This document shows positions 10,935 to 23,590 of a stretch of DNA of 64,000 nucleotides, in pieces. Under the pieces are notes generated by a model, which was given only the letters and a program-made list of their open reading frames with translations, searched no databases and was not told the DNA's origin. This stretch comes from Alitta virens (lineage: Eukaryota; Annelida; Polychaeta; Phyllodocida; Nereididae). Positions within the stretch are counted from its first letter, which is position 1; each line of letters starts with the position of its first letter. The stretch spans positions 16,085,662 to 16,149,661 of the forward strand of contig OW028581.1 of the NCBI GenBank assembly GCA_932294295.1, written 5' to 3'. The translations under genes and the position numbers were made by a program.

Positions 10935-11072
10935 TTAGGGCTTTAGGTCCTATATTTCTACACCTGATGGGCTAATTAGGACAGGCAGGGACCATGGCAA
11001 TGGGATGAAGGATGAAACAGCCATCCAACTTAGGCTCGACTGGGAATCGAATTCAGGGAACCAATGGTAATA
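10935..11072 (-). mobile_element. SINE family B copy (truncated)
   Basis: Shares with the copies at 18,724 and 57,484 the 3' body (on this strand CTGATGGGCTAATTAGGACA, then CAGCCATCCAACTTAGGCTC) and the B-box-like segment (GGGAATCGAATTC). The A-box end seen in the other two copies is missing. It is oriented antisense. Confidence 0.75.
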
Positions 11073-11677
11073 TAGTTTGTAAAGATACCCAGCATTGCTT
11101 ATCGAACTAGATTTCATTGCAAATATACTGCAAATTGCAGATAATGTACAGAACCCGCAACTGAAAGCCAATCGGTCAGCACCTCAACAACTATGCCACC
11201 ATTTTGCTGTCTAGTATCGTTCATGATTCAAATTGACTTCCTTGTTGATTGACTGAGGCCATAGCAATCTACCTTTCAAGAATTCTTAAGTCTGTCCATC
11301 CAGAATGGAACTGTCATGGCATTGGAGTGTTCTTGGCAGTTGATTCCTTGTTGTCAAACTGGAATGTGGAATATTTTGATCTGCGTGATTCTGATAATCA
11401 ACTGGCATTATGGGCTACTCAGTGACCTTGACCTTGTACATTTTCTTGTCAAACAGCCAGAATCAGTGATTGACACTAATTTGGAGTATAAGAGCATGTT
11501 GAACAGTGAAGATTCTAAATGCTGCCAAACTTCATGAGTTGACCAGCACTTGATCAGTGGTCAACGGTATGCAGAATTATAGTGTAGGTATAATGGCTAC
11601 CAACAAGCTAAATGCTAGTGTTAAGATAATAGGACATCTTAGCAGCATCAAAATTGCCCATACCAGTCCAATGGATG

Positions 11678-11975
11678 GTAAGTAAGTAAGTAAGCAAGTA
11701 AGTAAGTAAGCAAGTAAGTAAGTAAGCAAGCAAGTTAGTAAGCAAGTAAGCAAGCAAGTAAGTAAGTAAGTAAGTAAGCAAGTAAATAAGTAAGTAAGTA
11801 AATAAGTAAGTAAATAAGTAAGTAAGCAAGCAAGTAAGTAAGTAAGTAAGCAAGTAAGCAAGTAAGTAAGTAAGCAAGTAAGTAAGCAAGCATGCAAGTA
11901 AGTAAGTAAGTAAGCAAGCAAGTAAGTAAGTAAGCAAGCAAGTAAGTAACTAAGTAAGTAAGTAACCAAGTAACT
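11678..11975. repeat. Tetranucleotide array (AAGT/AAGC)n, about 300 bp
   Basis: Nearly pure 4-bp units alternating GTAA and GCAA steps. The array stays open in several frames because 4-bp units without stops give a repeating 4-residue peptide; these frames are artefacts, not genes. Confidence 0.95.
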
Positions 11976-14811
11976 TAAAGTTTTTTAAGTTAGTAAGATG
12001 GTTGTTTAATAAGCTTGTGAGGTAGTATATATAAGTTAGCTCAGTAAATGCAGCTCTATTTCAGGGTGCCCATATTTAGAAGTAATGAAATTTTTCAATT
12101 TGATGTAAGTCAATTTTGAATACTGAGTTGTTTGGTCAACCACAAGTATTCCCCATGCACCAGTTAGGTGGTTTTCTTTGTGTCCGCAAGGGGTCGCCAC
12201 GCTTTCAAGTGGTTTCCTCATTAGCCCCTCCCCCTCCACTCTCTGAAGTGAAAATAAATTTCAGTAATACTCTTACATACCTCATAACCACGCTGTGGCT
12301 GTTACTAAACATTCGAATCTCCACAAATATGGTAGGGCATTCATTCATGCAACTTCATGGAATAAAGCTGTCTAATAATATTAGGCAAATAAATGAATGA
12401 AATGACAAACGTCTGGTACTGGTTCCTTTAATCAATTTCCAGGAAATTCTAACTATCCTACTGTAAGGAAGAGTTGCACAGAACAAGGAAAGCTCAGATG
12501 TGATTTTTCCCTTTATTTTTCGTATGTTATATCTTATAATAATGAATCACTTATAGCTACTTATTGAATATATATATATCAGAGTAATATAAGAAAAGAA
12601 CATCTCTCACTTGTAAATGGTGACTGACCAGTTTGGTAGAATGTTCTGATTCGTAAGTCAAAGGAAATAAAAATATTCCGATTTGAATAGATTTTATGTT
12701 TGCTCATTTGCCATACTCACACTTGTATTAATGACATTTTCTTTTCTCTTAATATTTTCTCATTTTAGTATCCTTCTCTTCTCTTTCCACTTGTAGTTCC
12801 CTCTTAAGGCTGAGTCTCTACCCCATATTTCTCCATTCTGTCTGCACAGCCATTTTGTGTCAGTCAAGTGACTTATTGTAAATGCATGCAGTGCAGGGGT
12901 CAAGTGCTTGGATCCTTCAAGTGATGACAACATTTGAAATCCATTCATCAAACCACAAAGATCCCCACTCTAATTCATCACTGCCTGTCTACACCTTTCA
13001 ATTTCCACCATTTTTTAAAAAGCCAGACTCAAAATGCCCATCTGAACACGTCTACTTTGAACGTATCAGCATTTTCCCACTGTTACCTAAAGAAAATTTA
13101 CAAAATAATGGCACCATCTTTTGTATGGAATTAACGTATCTGGTTTACTTTGCTTTCATGTGTATTCCAAGGGTTTTTGTATATAAACTGGTAAAGGGTT
13201 GTAATAACAGTTTTTATTAGCCTCTTGAATGCGACTAAAAATGCATAAAAGCTGAAATTGTAACTAATGCAGTATAAGATAAGAGGCTAATGTTATTGTC
13301 TTCAAATCGAAAATCCAAAAACTTGAAGAAGTAATTGTTTCCCTTCCCATCTTGTAAGTGACTTTGTTGACAGTTTGGGGTAAAATTGAGGCTATTACAA
13401 AGTGTATCATTGAACGTTTTGACATTGTCAGTAGCAAAACCATTTCAAAGCAGCTTTGCTGTTGCTTAATGAAAATGCCCAAGGCAGATCTACTGCTGGA
13501 CTTTGATTATATACCACTGGTAGGGGACTTAAACAGAGTGGCTAACAGGTTCTTAAATTACCAAAAGGTCACTGACAGCAGCTGCCCCAGGGTAAGGATA
13601 ACAAGCTCACCACCCTGAAAGATGACAAAATGAAGGTAATTTAGGAAATATTATAAAATTGAAATGAACACTATCAATGTCAGGAATACATCTATGACCA
13701 CTATATTGATGCCACAATTGGTGCAAAATATAATGTCCTTATTAAATGTGAGATGGTCTCTATTGCAAGGTATACAATGTAGTTAGTGCATAATTGGTTC
13801 CAAACTTAAGGGGCCTTAATATTAGGTGGTCTTATCAGTGTGGTAGTTATTAGTGAGGTGGTCTCTATTGTGAGGTGGTCTTAGGTTTGAAGTGTTATTA
13901 AACTGGAGTTCTGTTGTGTCATTATAACTTTTTTAATCAAATTAAATGTTTGGCATACATTTCCTTGCAATTATATTTGATACTCAACTAGGCAAATGCA
14001 AAATGTAACATTCCAATATAGGATTGAGATACAATGTGTTACAAGATAGTATCAGTGCTGTTGTTGAAATCGGAAGCACTTCATCTAGGTATGCATTAAG
14101 ATTGCTGTTTGAACGTATCAGCATTTTTGAATGCATCTAGAATGGAGTTGGGCATAAATTCCCTTTGATACAGGAGTTGGGGATTACTAGTAATGCTATT
14201 CTGGGTTAGAGCTCCAATCTTTATTTCCTTCCACGAGATGGTAATCTTCCAAGTTGAGCAGAGTGTAATTGCAGAGTGTAATAGCAGAGTGTAATAGTCC
14301 CAGGTAAAATGTTGAAGTCCCCCGTGGTCACTCACTAACTGAATGGTTCAGTGCACATTTGACATTTTCATTAACAAGAGCTCTCAAATTTCTGACCGTT
14401 TTGCTTATCAGTCGACGCCAAAAAGGGACAAAATGCTATGCGTTCACAGGGGATGGTGTCACGGACAATGATTTATAATATTTTCATTTTTTATTTATTC
14501 CCAGGATATTTCAGTAAAGGTACTGTAGTTCATTTTACGATTAAATGTTGATATTAAGAAAAACATTATTGCTAAGTAAAAAATTATTCGGTACTTACTT
14601 AAATTTTGAATGTAATTTATTCATAAGACAAGTTTAAACATGCTGGTAATCAAACTAGATTAATATATAATAACAAAAGAAACTGAATACAGTTGAATAT
14701 ATAAATGGAGTTCTACCTGTCACCTCATCTTTACGTCTGCCTCTGTTGCATGGCCGGTCACATAAGTGAACTGTAGCTTTACCATTAGAGCAAAGACAAC
14801 AGAACACCCCA
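11976..14811. other. No gene seen
   Basis: AT-rich sequence, including a short TA repeat near 12570. Open frames up to 112 codons (such as 12,882-13,220) have no recognisable motif. Around 13,740-13,890 the phrase GAGGTGGTCT recurs three times in a loosely repetitive stretch. Confidence 0.45.
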
Positions 14812-15302
14812 TAACACAACACAATACAACACAATACAATACAATACAAGACAAGACAATACAAGATAATACAAGACAATACAAGACAATACAAGTCAAT
14901 ACAATACAATACAATACAAGATAATACAAGACAATACAAAACAAGTCAATACAATACAAGATAAGACAAGACAAGATAATACAAGACAGTACAAGACAAT
15001 ACAAGACAAGACCATACAAGACAATACAAGTCAATACAATACAATACAATACAATACAAGATAATACAATAAAATACAATACAAGATAATACAAGACAAT
15101 ACAAAACAAGTCAATACAATACAATACAAGACAAGACAAGATAATACAAGACAGTACAAGACAATACAAGACAAGACCATACAATACAAGACAATGCAGA
15201 CAATACAAGACAGTACAAGACAATACAATAGAATACAATACAAGACAATACAAGACAATACATGACAATACAAGACAAGAAAATACAAGACAATACAAGA
15301 CG
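14812..15302. repeat. Pentanucleotide array (ACAAT/ACAAG)n, about 490 bp
   Basis: Tandem 5-bp units ACAAT and ACAAG in irregular order with rare variants (ACAGT, ACCAT, AAAAT). All minus-strand frames are open because neither unit makes a stop in that direction, producing apparent proteins of L, C, V, Y and S that are not real genes. Confidence 0.95.
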
Positions 15303-15702
15303 ATAACAGCCAGTCAATCAGAGCACATTTTCACAGCTTCCACGCTTCTGCTCTCCATATGGTTTCTGCAATTATACCAGCATTCAACAAAGGGTCAGTT
15401 AAACTACAGTGAAACTGGACATTTGTCCAGGGGGTTGGCCATTGCCCCCCTGGAAGCACTCTGACGGGGTAAATGCCCTTGATAGCATCTTAATCACCCT
15501 TCCCACTCACTGAAATGACAATTTTTGAGCAGATCAGACAGAACTGATGGTGTCAGGCTCCCAGTGTAAATGGCAAACTAGTTTTGAGCCAAAAAAGTGA
15601 TTTTCAGGCAGTAATAACTAAAGGGAATTCAAATTGAGAAATTGTGGACTCACATTTTGAATGCATGAAGGAAAGTCTGGATATACAGGCGATGGATACA
15701 TG

Positions 15703-16107
15703 TAGAATAGAATAGAACAGAATAGAATAGAACAGAATAGAACAGAACAAAACAGAATAGAATAGAACAGAATAGAACCGAACAAAACAGAATAGAATAG
15801 AATAGAACAGAATAGAACAGAACAAAACAGAATAGAATAGAACAGAATAGAACAGAACAAAACAGAATAGAATAGAACAGAATAGAATAGAACAGAATAG
15901 AACAGAACAAAACAGAATAGAATAAAATAGAATTGAGCAGAACAGAATAGAATAGAACAGAATAGAACATAACAAAACAAAATAGAATAGAATAGAACAA
16001 AACAGAATAGAATAAAATAGAATAGAGCAGAATAGAATAGAATAGAACTGAATAGAATAGAATAGAAATGGAATAGAATAGGATAGAATGGAATAGAATA
16101 GAATAGT
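15703..16107. repeat. Pentanucleotide array (AATAG/AACAG)n, about 405 bp
   Basis: Tandem AATAG, AACAG and AACAA units, less than 0.5 kb from the preceding 5-bp array but with a different unit. Again several minus-strand frames are open because of repetition, not coding. Confidence 0.95.
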
Positions 16108-16904
16108 GTCTTACTGTAAATTGTGTGTTGCGATACTCATTTTTCTGCAATATCAAATTGAAATTGTTCTAATTGACAAAACACTGAAAAATTAACCCAG
16201 AATTACCCGAAGGGCTGGCCAGTCTTGGTATAACAACTGGGTGTCTTTTCATTTGTTGTTGTTTTATTTACAATTTGTTTTATGGAATTCAACGCAAAAA
16301 TACAATTATTAATTTGCTGTCAAAAAGTTAGAAAATGCACATAATCATAAATTGTCTTTTTCGGGCATTGACCTCAGCTCCACCCAGACACGAACCTCTT
16401 TTATGAAATTGATCGAGTGCAGTCGTGAGGCAGAAATACTTTTGTCACAATTTCTTCCAAATGACTGATTTCGATCCTGTGAAAAATACAACATTTAGGT
16501 TCAAGACTGACAAATGCCATGTCAAGGAAAATGATCACTCTTTGTGGTCTATTTGTACACTTAAATAGGCCTGCTGCGTTGTCTATAAGGCCTATTAGAT
16601 CCTATTATTTTCAGGTGTTATACATCATCTTAGTGTCACCCCCTGGTGGTAGAAGCAATAAATACTCAATCATTTTTGACGAATCACGTTCTTGCCATTG
16701 TGTCATTGTGTTGTTGATTGTGAATGAAGGTCCCGTTTGACCCAAGATACATTTATGGGAAACATTCAACACTAATAGTTCACACTTATATCTATTACGA
16801 CAGTTTACTACCATAATACCTTTCTAAATGTCATACACAATGTATGCCAAAAATCATATCTCCTCTTTTTAATTTTAAAACGTTTCATACTGTTGACAAT
16901 ACTT
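16108..16904. other. No gene seen
   Basis: Short AT-rich stretch between two low-complexity tracts. It holds one CTCF-like motif at about 16,637-16,649 and otherwise nothing I recognise. Confidence 0.5.
16637..16649 (-). promoter_or_regulatory. CTCF-like motif
   Basis: The minus strand reads CCACCAGGGGGTG, a strong match to the CTCF core. No other evidence of function. Confidence 0.35.
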
Positions 16905-17221
16905 CTTTTTTCTTCCGCTTCATTCTTCTTCTTATTTTTCTTCTTTTCGTCCTTTCTTCTTTTTTCCTTCTTCTACATCCACTTCTATTTCTTCATCTTC
17001 TCTTTCTTCCATTTCTTTCTCTTCTACTTCATCCTTTTACTTCTTCACCTACTTCTTCCTCTTCTATTCCTTCTTTTACTTCTTTACTTCTTTTTCGTCT
17101 TCCTCTATTTTTACTTTTTGTTCTTCGTTTCTTTTTCTTCTCCTTCCCATTCTTTTCTTTTTCTTTTTCTTTCTTTTGTTCTTCTTTCTTGTTCCTTCTT
17201 TTTTTTCTTCTTATTTCTTCT
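16905..17221 (+). repeat. Polypyrimidine tract of about 315 bp
   Basis: Plus strand is almost all T and C (TTCT, TTTC and CTTC blocks), with scattered A and G. Such mirror-like homopyrimidine tracts can form triplex DNA. The two long open frames across it encode only F, L, S and related residues and are artefacts. Confidence 0.9.
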
Positions 17222-17224
17222 GCA

Positions 17225-18723
17225 TAAAAATGATGTGGAGGATCTGAAAAATCAATCTATTTCATACACCTTGACCTAAAACACGCTAATTAACCTACAT
17301 CAAAATCATAGTTTCGTAAAAATTATTGTGGTTTAGAGATTTCAACTCAATCCTAATTGAAAGATTTGACTTGAAGCAAGTCCCCTGCGGACCAATACAT
17401 GACACGAGGGGCATTTGAAGATGATGTATTCTTGCGCAGAGATAGTCCGGGTAGTGATAAGGTTTGCCCTTTGACCTCAAATATTGCTCTTTTCCTCAGA
17501 ATGAGCACATAAACAGCTTGTATATGAAGGCCTTGGGGTATTGGCCATTCAAGTGAGCCTTCCAAGCTAAACTTCCAAGTTAAGTGAGTAGTTTGTGTAT
17601 AAGTAGTATTGTGTAAAAGTAATATTGAAGGTTGCAACTATTGAAGTCCCCACATACAGCAATTGCATTAGACTCTGGCTCATAGTGGTGGAGAGACATT
17701 GCAGGACAAATTAAGACAATAAGTGACATATATACATAATAATAGACATTGTGGGAGTCAATGTGGGGCACATACAATGGGCAAAAAAGATATTATATGT
17801 AGAACAATAAGAAAACACTAATATACTTAAAGACAAGATAAGAATTATGACTGTAGGGAGACTCCTCTAGGGCCTAGGACCCCCCCCCCCCCACACACAC
17901 ACACAACCCCACAATCAATATCAGGAACTATACTCACATTTTTTTGTCTCGACAACATGTTCTGGCCTTACTTGGAGGATCTTAGGTAATCTCTGACGAA
18001 AATTGTAAAAGCTGGTGGGCCCAGACGTTATAATAAGCTGAAGTGCATACTGTTTTGATGTTGCTTTTTTTCTTAGTGATATGATTCTCTATTATAACAA
18101 ATAAGGAACACATTACTTGACAATAATGATGACTGGTGGTCTCAAAACTTAATTCAAAGTTATTTTGAAAAATCATCAGGGCGAGATAAAGATCAGAAAA
18201 AATTATATTAAGAAAAATATCATACTGTTAGACTTTCACAAGAAAGATAATAAAATAAATAATATATTACTTTAGTTAATTTCAAAATAAATTTGAATTT
18301 ATATCAATACAATATTGCTATATATACACTAGTAAAAAAGATTTTATTTCCCCATCAGGGTTGCTTAGTGATTCACTGCTAAACAAACTATATCGGCTAA
18401 TATCAGTTCTATTTGGGATAATTTGAATGATCTAATTCAGACCAGTTTGAATCCAGTGTATATTTCAACACAGGAAATGGGGTGTGGCTTCTACCCGTTT
18501 GCCTCCTTTTGACACTTCAGAATTTGTGCACCCCCAGCATCTGTGTTGGGGTCATTGAAGCATGGGATGCTGAATGAAAGTAATGACCCATGAAGGTTTG
18601 TCCGTTAAGGTATTGTGCTTGATAGAAAGGAAGAAAAATAGTTAGTGAAACTGCCACACTCCTGTACTGTCATTAAATAGGCCAGGCAAATGTCTACAGG
18701 AGATTTTGGTGGGTCGGTGGAAT
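17225..18723. other. No gene seen
   Basis: AT-rich sequence with a poly-C plus CA repeat at 17,880-17,904. No domain-bearing open frame. Confidence 0.5.
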
Positions 18724-18889
18724 AGGGCTTTACGCCCTGTATTTCTGCACCTGATGGGCTAATTAGGACAGGCAGGGATCATGGCAGTGAGATGAGGGAT
18801 GAAACAGCCATCCAACTTAGGCTCAACCGGGAATTGAACTCGGGACCCAGTGGTTGGATGCGACTACCACTGAGCTAGGCATCCAACCT
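18724..18889 (-). mobile_element. SINE family B copy
   Basis: Antisense, nearly full copy. Reading the minus strand gives an A-box-like tRNA head (CCTAGCTCAGTGGTAG), a B-box-like segment (GAGTTCAATTCCCGG), then a body ending near the GTAAAGCCCT motif. It matches the sense copy at 57,484 along its whole length with scattered differences. Confidence 0.8.
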
Positions 18890-19868
18890 CAGTGGACTAT
18901 TTATCTTCTGTAGACTGTGTTTGCCCTTTTTAAATGATGCCTACTTCTGATTGAATCCGGCTTTTATTTTATGAGGTAAATAAAATCTATGATTTATGTC
19001 TTTTACTATAAAAAGTATACAAAATTCTTCTTCCTTTTTTCTTTTCCATTTTTTCTATTGATATAATGGTGTCAGTAGAATAAGACTATTCTTGAAATCA
19101 TTACATATTTCCAGTTTTACACATGTTATTATGAACTTAATTCTCTCTAATAATTTCATTGCAAAGATAGCAGTATTAATAAAATAAAATCATATTTCAA
19201 AAACATGTTGCATTTTTACCATAATAACAACATGCATCGCACCATTTTCTATTTCTCGATATGTATTCTTTTTCTTCTTTTTTTTTTTCAACTTATACAC
19301 ATTATATGTTCTTTTTCTCAAATGCTTTCTAATGAACATTCTTGACACCCATTTGTTACATGGCACTTAAAAATGTATTTGTCACGATGTTAATCAGCTT
19401 ATACAAGCTCCATATGATTTGTAACTAACTCAATCACAATTGCTACAAAACACAATCAGACAATCTCTTTGTTGACTTGGAACGATCTTTGTCAGAGTGC
19501 ACCCCTGACTTCTTCCTTATAGTCTTGGCTAAGTCAATTGGAACGGAATTTTGCATGCTGTGCCGACAGAAATCTGCAGCTCCAATGGGTTGGAACAACA
19601 AATAATGTTTTGAAATGGGGTGTTATATACAGCACTTGGAGAAAAATGCCATTTCAAAAGCACTGGGAAAATGTTCAATTTGTATTCGCGAGATTTTTTT
19701 CTTTTTTAAATATTTTTTTTTTTAGCAAATTATTTCGTAGTAATTTCAAGAATGTCATTGTGGTACCCAAAAACGAACGGGTAGATTGCATTTCTTGTCT
19801 TTTAATTTAAAAATAAACAATAGCTAATTTTTTGAGTGAAATTTACAGGTGAGGCTCCTAGGAGCTTA
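18890..19868. other. No gene seen
   Basis: AT-rich sequence with several T-rich runs. The open frame at 19,538-19,810 has no recognisable motif. Confidence 0.5.
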
Positions 19869-20505
19869 AGGCCCTTTCACACATAGCCGGATCAGACGCC
19901 GGAGCGTCCCGGAGTAACATTTTATTACCTCCGGGGGGTTCCGGGATCAAAGAGCTGTTAAATGTCAACAAAAAATAAATGTTTGGCGATGTGTACACGA
20001 TGTCAATACGGTCTCAACAAGGAGCTAACACGACTGTCCCGTTTAGAGTGCAGAGTGAACCAGATTTTCACGGTGCCTTCGCGGATATCACCGGTCTTTA
20101 CACCGTGTTCATTCGTGGGAACCGTGTTGCTCCTTGTACTCTCCGGCATTAATGGCGGCGAAATATTCATGCCCGGATGTAGCCGGAGATATGCCGGAGT
20201 CAATACGGAGATTCCCGGAGATCGGCGGAGTATATTGGGAGTCTATACGGATCTACACGGATCTACACGGATCTACACGGATTAAATTACTCCGGGAACT
20301 CCGGCATGAAAAATTAAACATGTTTAACTTTTTCCCCCGGAGTCCCAAGGTGGTCCAGGAGCGCCCCGGACAATGACGGACAATGCCGGACAATCCCGGA
20401 CATGAACACGATGTCTACACGGCTTTCCCCGGAGTATGCGGGAGTATTCCGGAGTTGTCCTCCGGGACGCTCCGGCGTCTGATCCGGCTATGTGTGAAAG
20501 GGCCT
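19869..20505. mobile_element. Harbinger-like MITE, 637 bp, with TTA target duplication
   Basis: Terminal inverted repeats of 46 bp appear identical at both ends and begin AGGCCCTTTCACACATAGCC. TTA flanks both sides (19,866-19,868 and 20,506-20,508). The same family as the 316-bp copy at 4,712. Internal sequence is GC-richer than its surroundings, full of CCGGAG/CTCCGG steps, and includes a 12-bp tandem (ACGGATCTACAC, about 3 units near 20,247-20,282). Open frames inside (20,134-20,376 and others) follow this repetitive structure and show no transposase motif. Confidence 0.85.
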
Positions 20506-20508
20506 TTA

Positions 20509-23443
20509 AACACAGCTGTATAAATTTAAGAAAGTTTATGAGATGTCATGATATATTTGAGTCTCAAATCAGCCTGTCATGAACTAATAAGTCATCTTGG
20601 AAGTTTTTCTGAACGTAAACCATATCATACCCCAAAAATAGACTTCTGTAATTTGCTTGTGAATATTAACAAAAGATTTTTTTAACTAAGTGGAAACATG
20701 GCTTTGGCAATTTTCTATAAGATCCACCAAAAATTATAAAAGCCCAGATTTTATAGGCTGACACAGCTGGGGGTCTATAATTGCTTTACAAAAATTACTC
20801 GAATTGTAGTTTCTTTGCTTTTTTAAGTTTTATTTGCTAGTGAGCCTTGTCTAAACAGAATATTACTTGATTGGGGTAAAGTTTTCGATCATGTGCTGGA
20901 TATGTGGCGCATGGTGTAGAATGTTTGCTCTGGGACTGTAGACAGTTTGCCAGCAGTTCGCCAGCTTGCCCCCAGGTCAAACTATTTAAAGAGTTGCCCA
21001 GATCCTCATGTATATATGAACTTTTCAAGCCAAACAATCAAATGTAGTGCTGCCAGTTGTATCCACGTTTTGAGTAAATTCAGAGATTTGGTGGCTATAG
21101 AAATTATCACGCCTCTACAATCGTGGATTCAAGTTTTTCAGCTCATACAGGAGTTGTTATTGTAATGAATGACTGCTTTGCCTCAACTGAATCCTGCACA
21201 TGACAACCAAAATTTGACAAACATAGATTTAACGGTTACTGAGTCATGAGGAAAGTGTATGAATATGGTAGTTGAATTGTGATAAAATCATTTGAATCAT
21301 AAAAAAAAAAACTGTTAAATTATCTTTATTATCTAGAAATTCTTTAAAATATTATTCCTATTCTGAACACTGCCACATGCCAAAATAATCCTAGGTTCTT
21401 ATTTTTTGGTGTATTATTTTTCAATGTCATAAATATTCATGATTATGGATGCGCGCGCAGCTTGTATACATCTGTGAGCAGCCAAGCATGACGGAGGGAA
21501 GTTTGAATGCAGTTCATAAGCAACTACTTGCATGATGTGTCACAAAGTTAATTGTGGGACAACATCTACCAGCTGACTTGTGGATTTGCCGTGACATCTT
21601 GTACCAGTAGCTTGGCTAAAAGGAACAACAAACGTATTGTTGACAATATTCGTTTGACAATTATTGGACATTTTACCAACATTCAAACATTTCATGACAA
21701 GTCACATCACATTACTAAACCTGGTTTTTGAAACACATCTCGTTTGATGCAATATTTTTGCTGTTGAAGCAACATAATAAGTATTCATAATTGCAGTGAC
21801 TTGCAAAATGACTGATCAGCAAAAAACTATTAAAACCTTTAAATTGACACCAATTTGACAAAATACCTGCTATTTTTTGGTGAATAGAGAACAAAAATTC
21901 TATTGAAATGCCTAATAACATTCTGTTTAGCAACTGCACTCATCAATCAACCTGTGACAGAACTTAATGATATTTTTGGGATTTGTAACAACTTAACTCA
22001 GGAGTCTTTGTCCTTTGGCTGAACTACCCAGCAAGAGGAAATATCTTTACTCTTACAGGAACATTTGTGAAGTTATAGAAGAAAAAATACTGCAAAATGG
22101 TATGTATATTGAACCTTTATAAGTTTATGTACTCTTGGCACAGATGTTGAGTCACTTATACAACATATTGATGTAATCTGTGATAGAGTCTGTAAGCCAG
22201 GGACTACAAAATGTGATGGACTCGCTATAAAAGAGTTATGTGCCACCAGAGATGGTCTTATGACAACTGTTTTAAATGTAAGTGAACTATATGATATAAT
22301 TGAATTCATCTGTATTTCTTAATTAAAATGTAACCGATCAATTTTTCACATGTACGCTTTAAGCGTGAATAAAGATATTAATAATATTAATATGATTAAT
22401 ATCAATTCATAAATTTATTTTTATTTTTGGGATCCAGAGTAAATTGCCATTGATAGAACTTAAAGAGAAGAAAAGCTTTAAACTTTTTACTGCCTCTGCC
22501 TTTCCATGTAAAAAAGGGGAGTAATTTTGGTAGTTTTTGCACTCCTATTTGACATACGTGAGTGTTTGACTGTTTGGTACTTGAGAAAAAGGTGTTATAA
22601 TCAAAGCTGTTTCTTTTAAACGTAATCTAAAAAGGTGTAAAGTCATATACAGTGTAGTGTTTACATGATTGACATGTTTGACGTGTTCAACTTTTTGAAT
22701 TGTGCAATTCTTAGTCAGGTGCAATGACACAACTTTAGTGAGTTAGATCTTTGACGTGTCCCCTGACAGCTCTGTAACTTGCATGCACCCTCTGGGTGGT
22801 ATGATACCAGTTTGTTCACAAAACGTCAAAAACTTTCATGACATACGTGAATGACTGGTCTTTTGGCTTTTGACGTTGCCCAGACTGGGTTAAACGTGTT
22901 TGAAATTTAAAACATTGAGTTGGCATCCTTCTCCATGTTATCTGCAAGTTTAGAATCTTGAGTTAAACAACTTACAAAAGATATCTTGGCAGAACTACCT
23001 TGCTTCCTACTGATAACATTGTGTGTGTCACTCTACATTACATTTTTTGACATAGACCTGGAACTGTATTGTTTACCTTTGCCATTCAATACTTTTGATA
23101 GTTCACAGATTATTGTGTCAGATAATTCCATCTAAAAGATCGATACTGTTTAAAAAGTAGATCTTTAATATTATACCTAAGAACTGGGCATGAGATCATG
23201 TATTATATTCAATACTCAATAATTTGGCTGTTATTGTTTGTAATTAAACTTTGAACCTATCTATAAACTATATGAAGACCTATACTGCTTGCAGTTAAAA
23301 CGCTCAAATGTATTTGACCTTTAAATGACCTGCTAGGAGGGATAGTGTTATTACTGAGTTACCGTTATGACGGGGTTCTATGACACTGTTTATCAATAAC
23401 TGCACAAAATATTAATATATTAATGGTACATAGGCCTTCTGGG
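20509..23443. other. No gene seen
   Basis: AT-rich sequence without recognisable exons or repeats beyond short homopolymers. Open frames are all under 80 codons and featureless. Confidence 0.5.
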
Positions 23444-23590
23444 CCTAAAGCTTAGTCAGATTATATGACAGGTTACCAGAGGCAGACGTAATGATAAGAT
23501 GATAAAGCTGCTTGGAGTCCATACCATGTTACATATTTCCCCCATGGGTGGAGTATTTTACTTGCCTCAATATATTAAGTGCCACGATAA
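23444..23590 (-). mobile_element. SINE family A fragment (3' body)
   Basis: Antisense fragment lacking the tRNA head. It shares with the copy at 50,428 the landmarks CTTAGTCAG, TATATGAC, GGCAGACGTAATGAT, GAGTCCA.ACCATGTTACA and TTTTACTTGCCTCA, in the same order. Confidence 0.75.

Noticed and set aside
11577..11969. Overlapping leucine/tyrosine-rich open frames of up to 130 codons
   Set aside because: They follow the AAGT/AAGC tetranucleotide array; a 4-bp repeat without stops is open in all frames on that strand.
12882..13220. Plus-strand open frame of 112 codons
   Set aside because: Featureless, overlapped by another frame of similar length, no splice context.
14655..15317. Open frames up to 192 codons rich in C, L, V and Y
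   Set aside because: Pure translation of the ACAAT/ACAAG array; no non-repetitive domain.
15604..16156. Open frames up to 168 codons rich in F, S, L and Y
   Set aside because: Translation of the AATAG/AACAG array.
16844..17279. Two overlapping frames of about 128 codons looking like membrane proteins
   Set aside because: The hydrophobicity comes only from the polypyrimidine tract; both frames look alike, which coding would not produce.
20134..20376. Open frame inside the longer Harbinger-like MITE
   Set aside because: Explained by repeated CCGGAG/ACGGATC motifs; no DDE or Myb-like transposase features.
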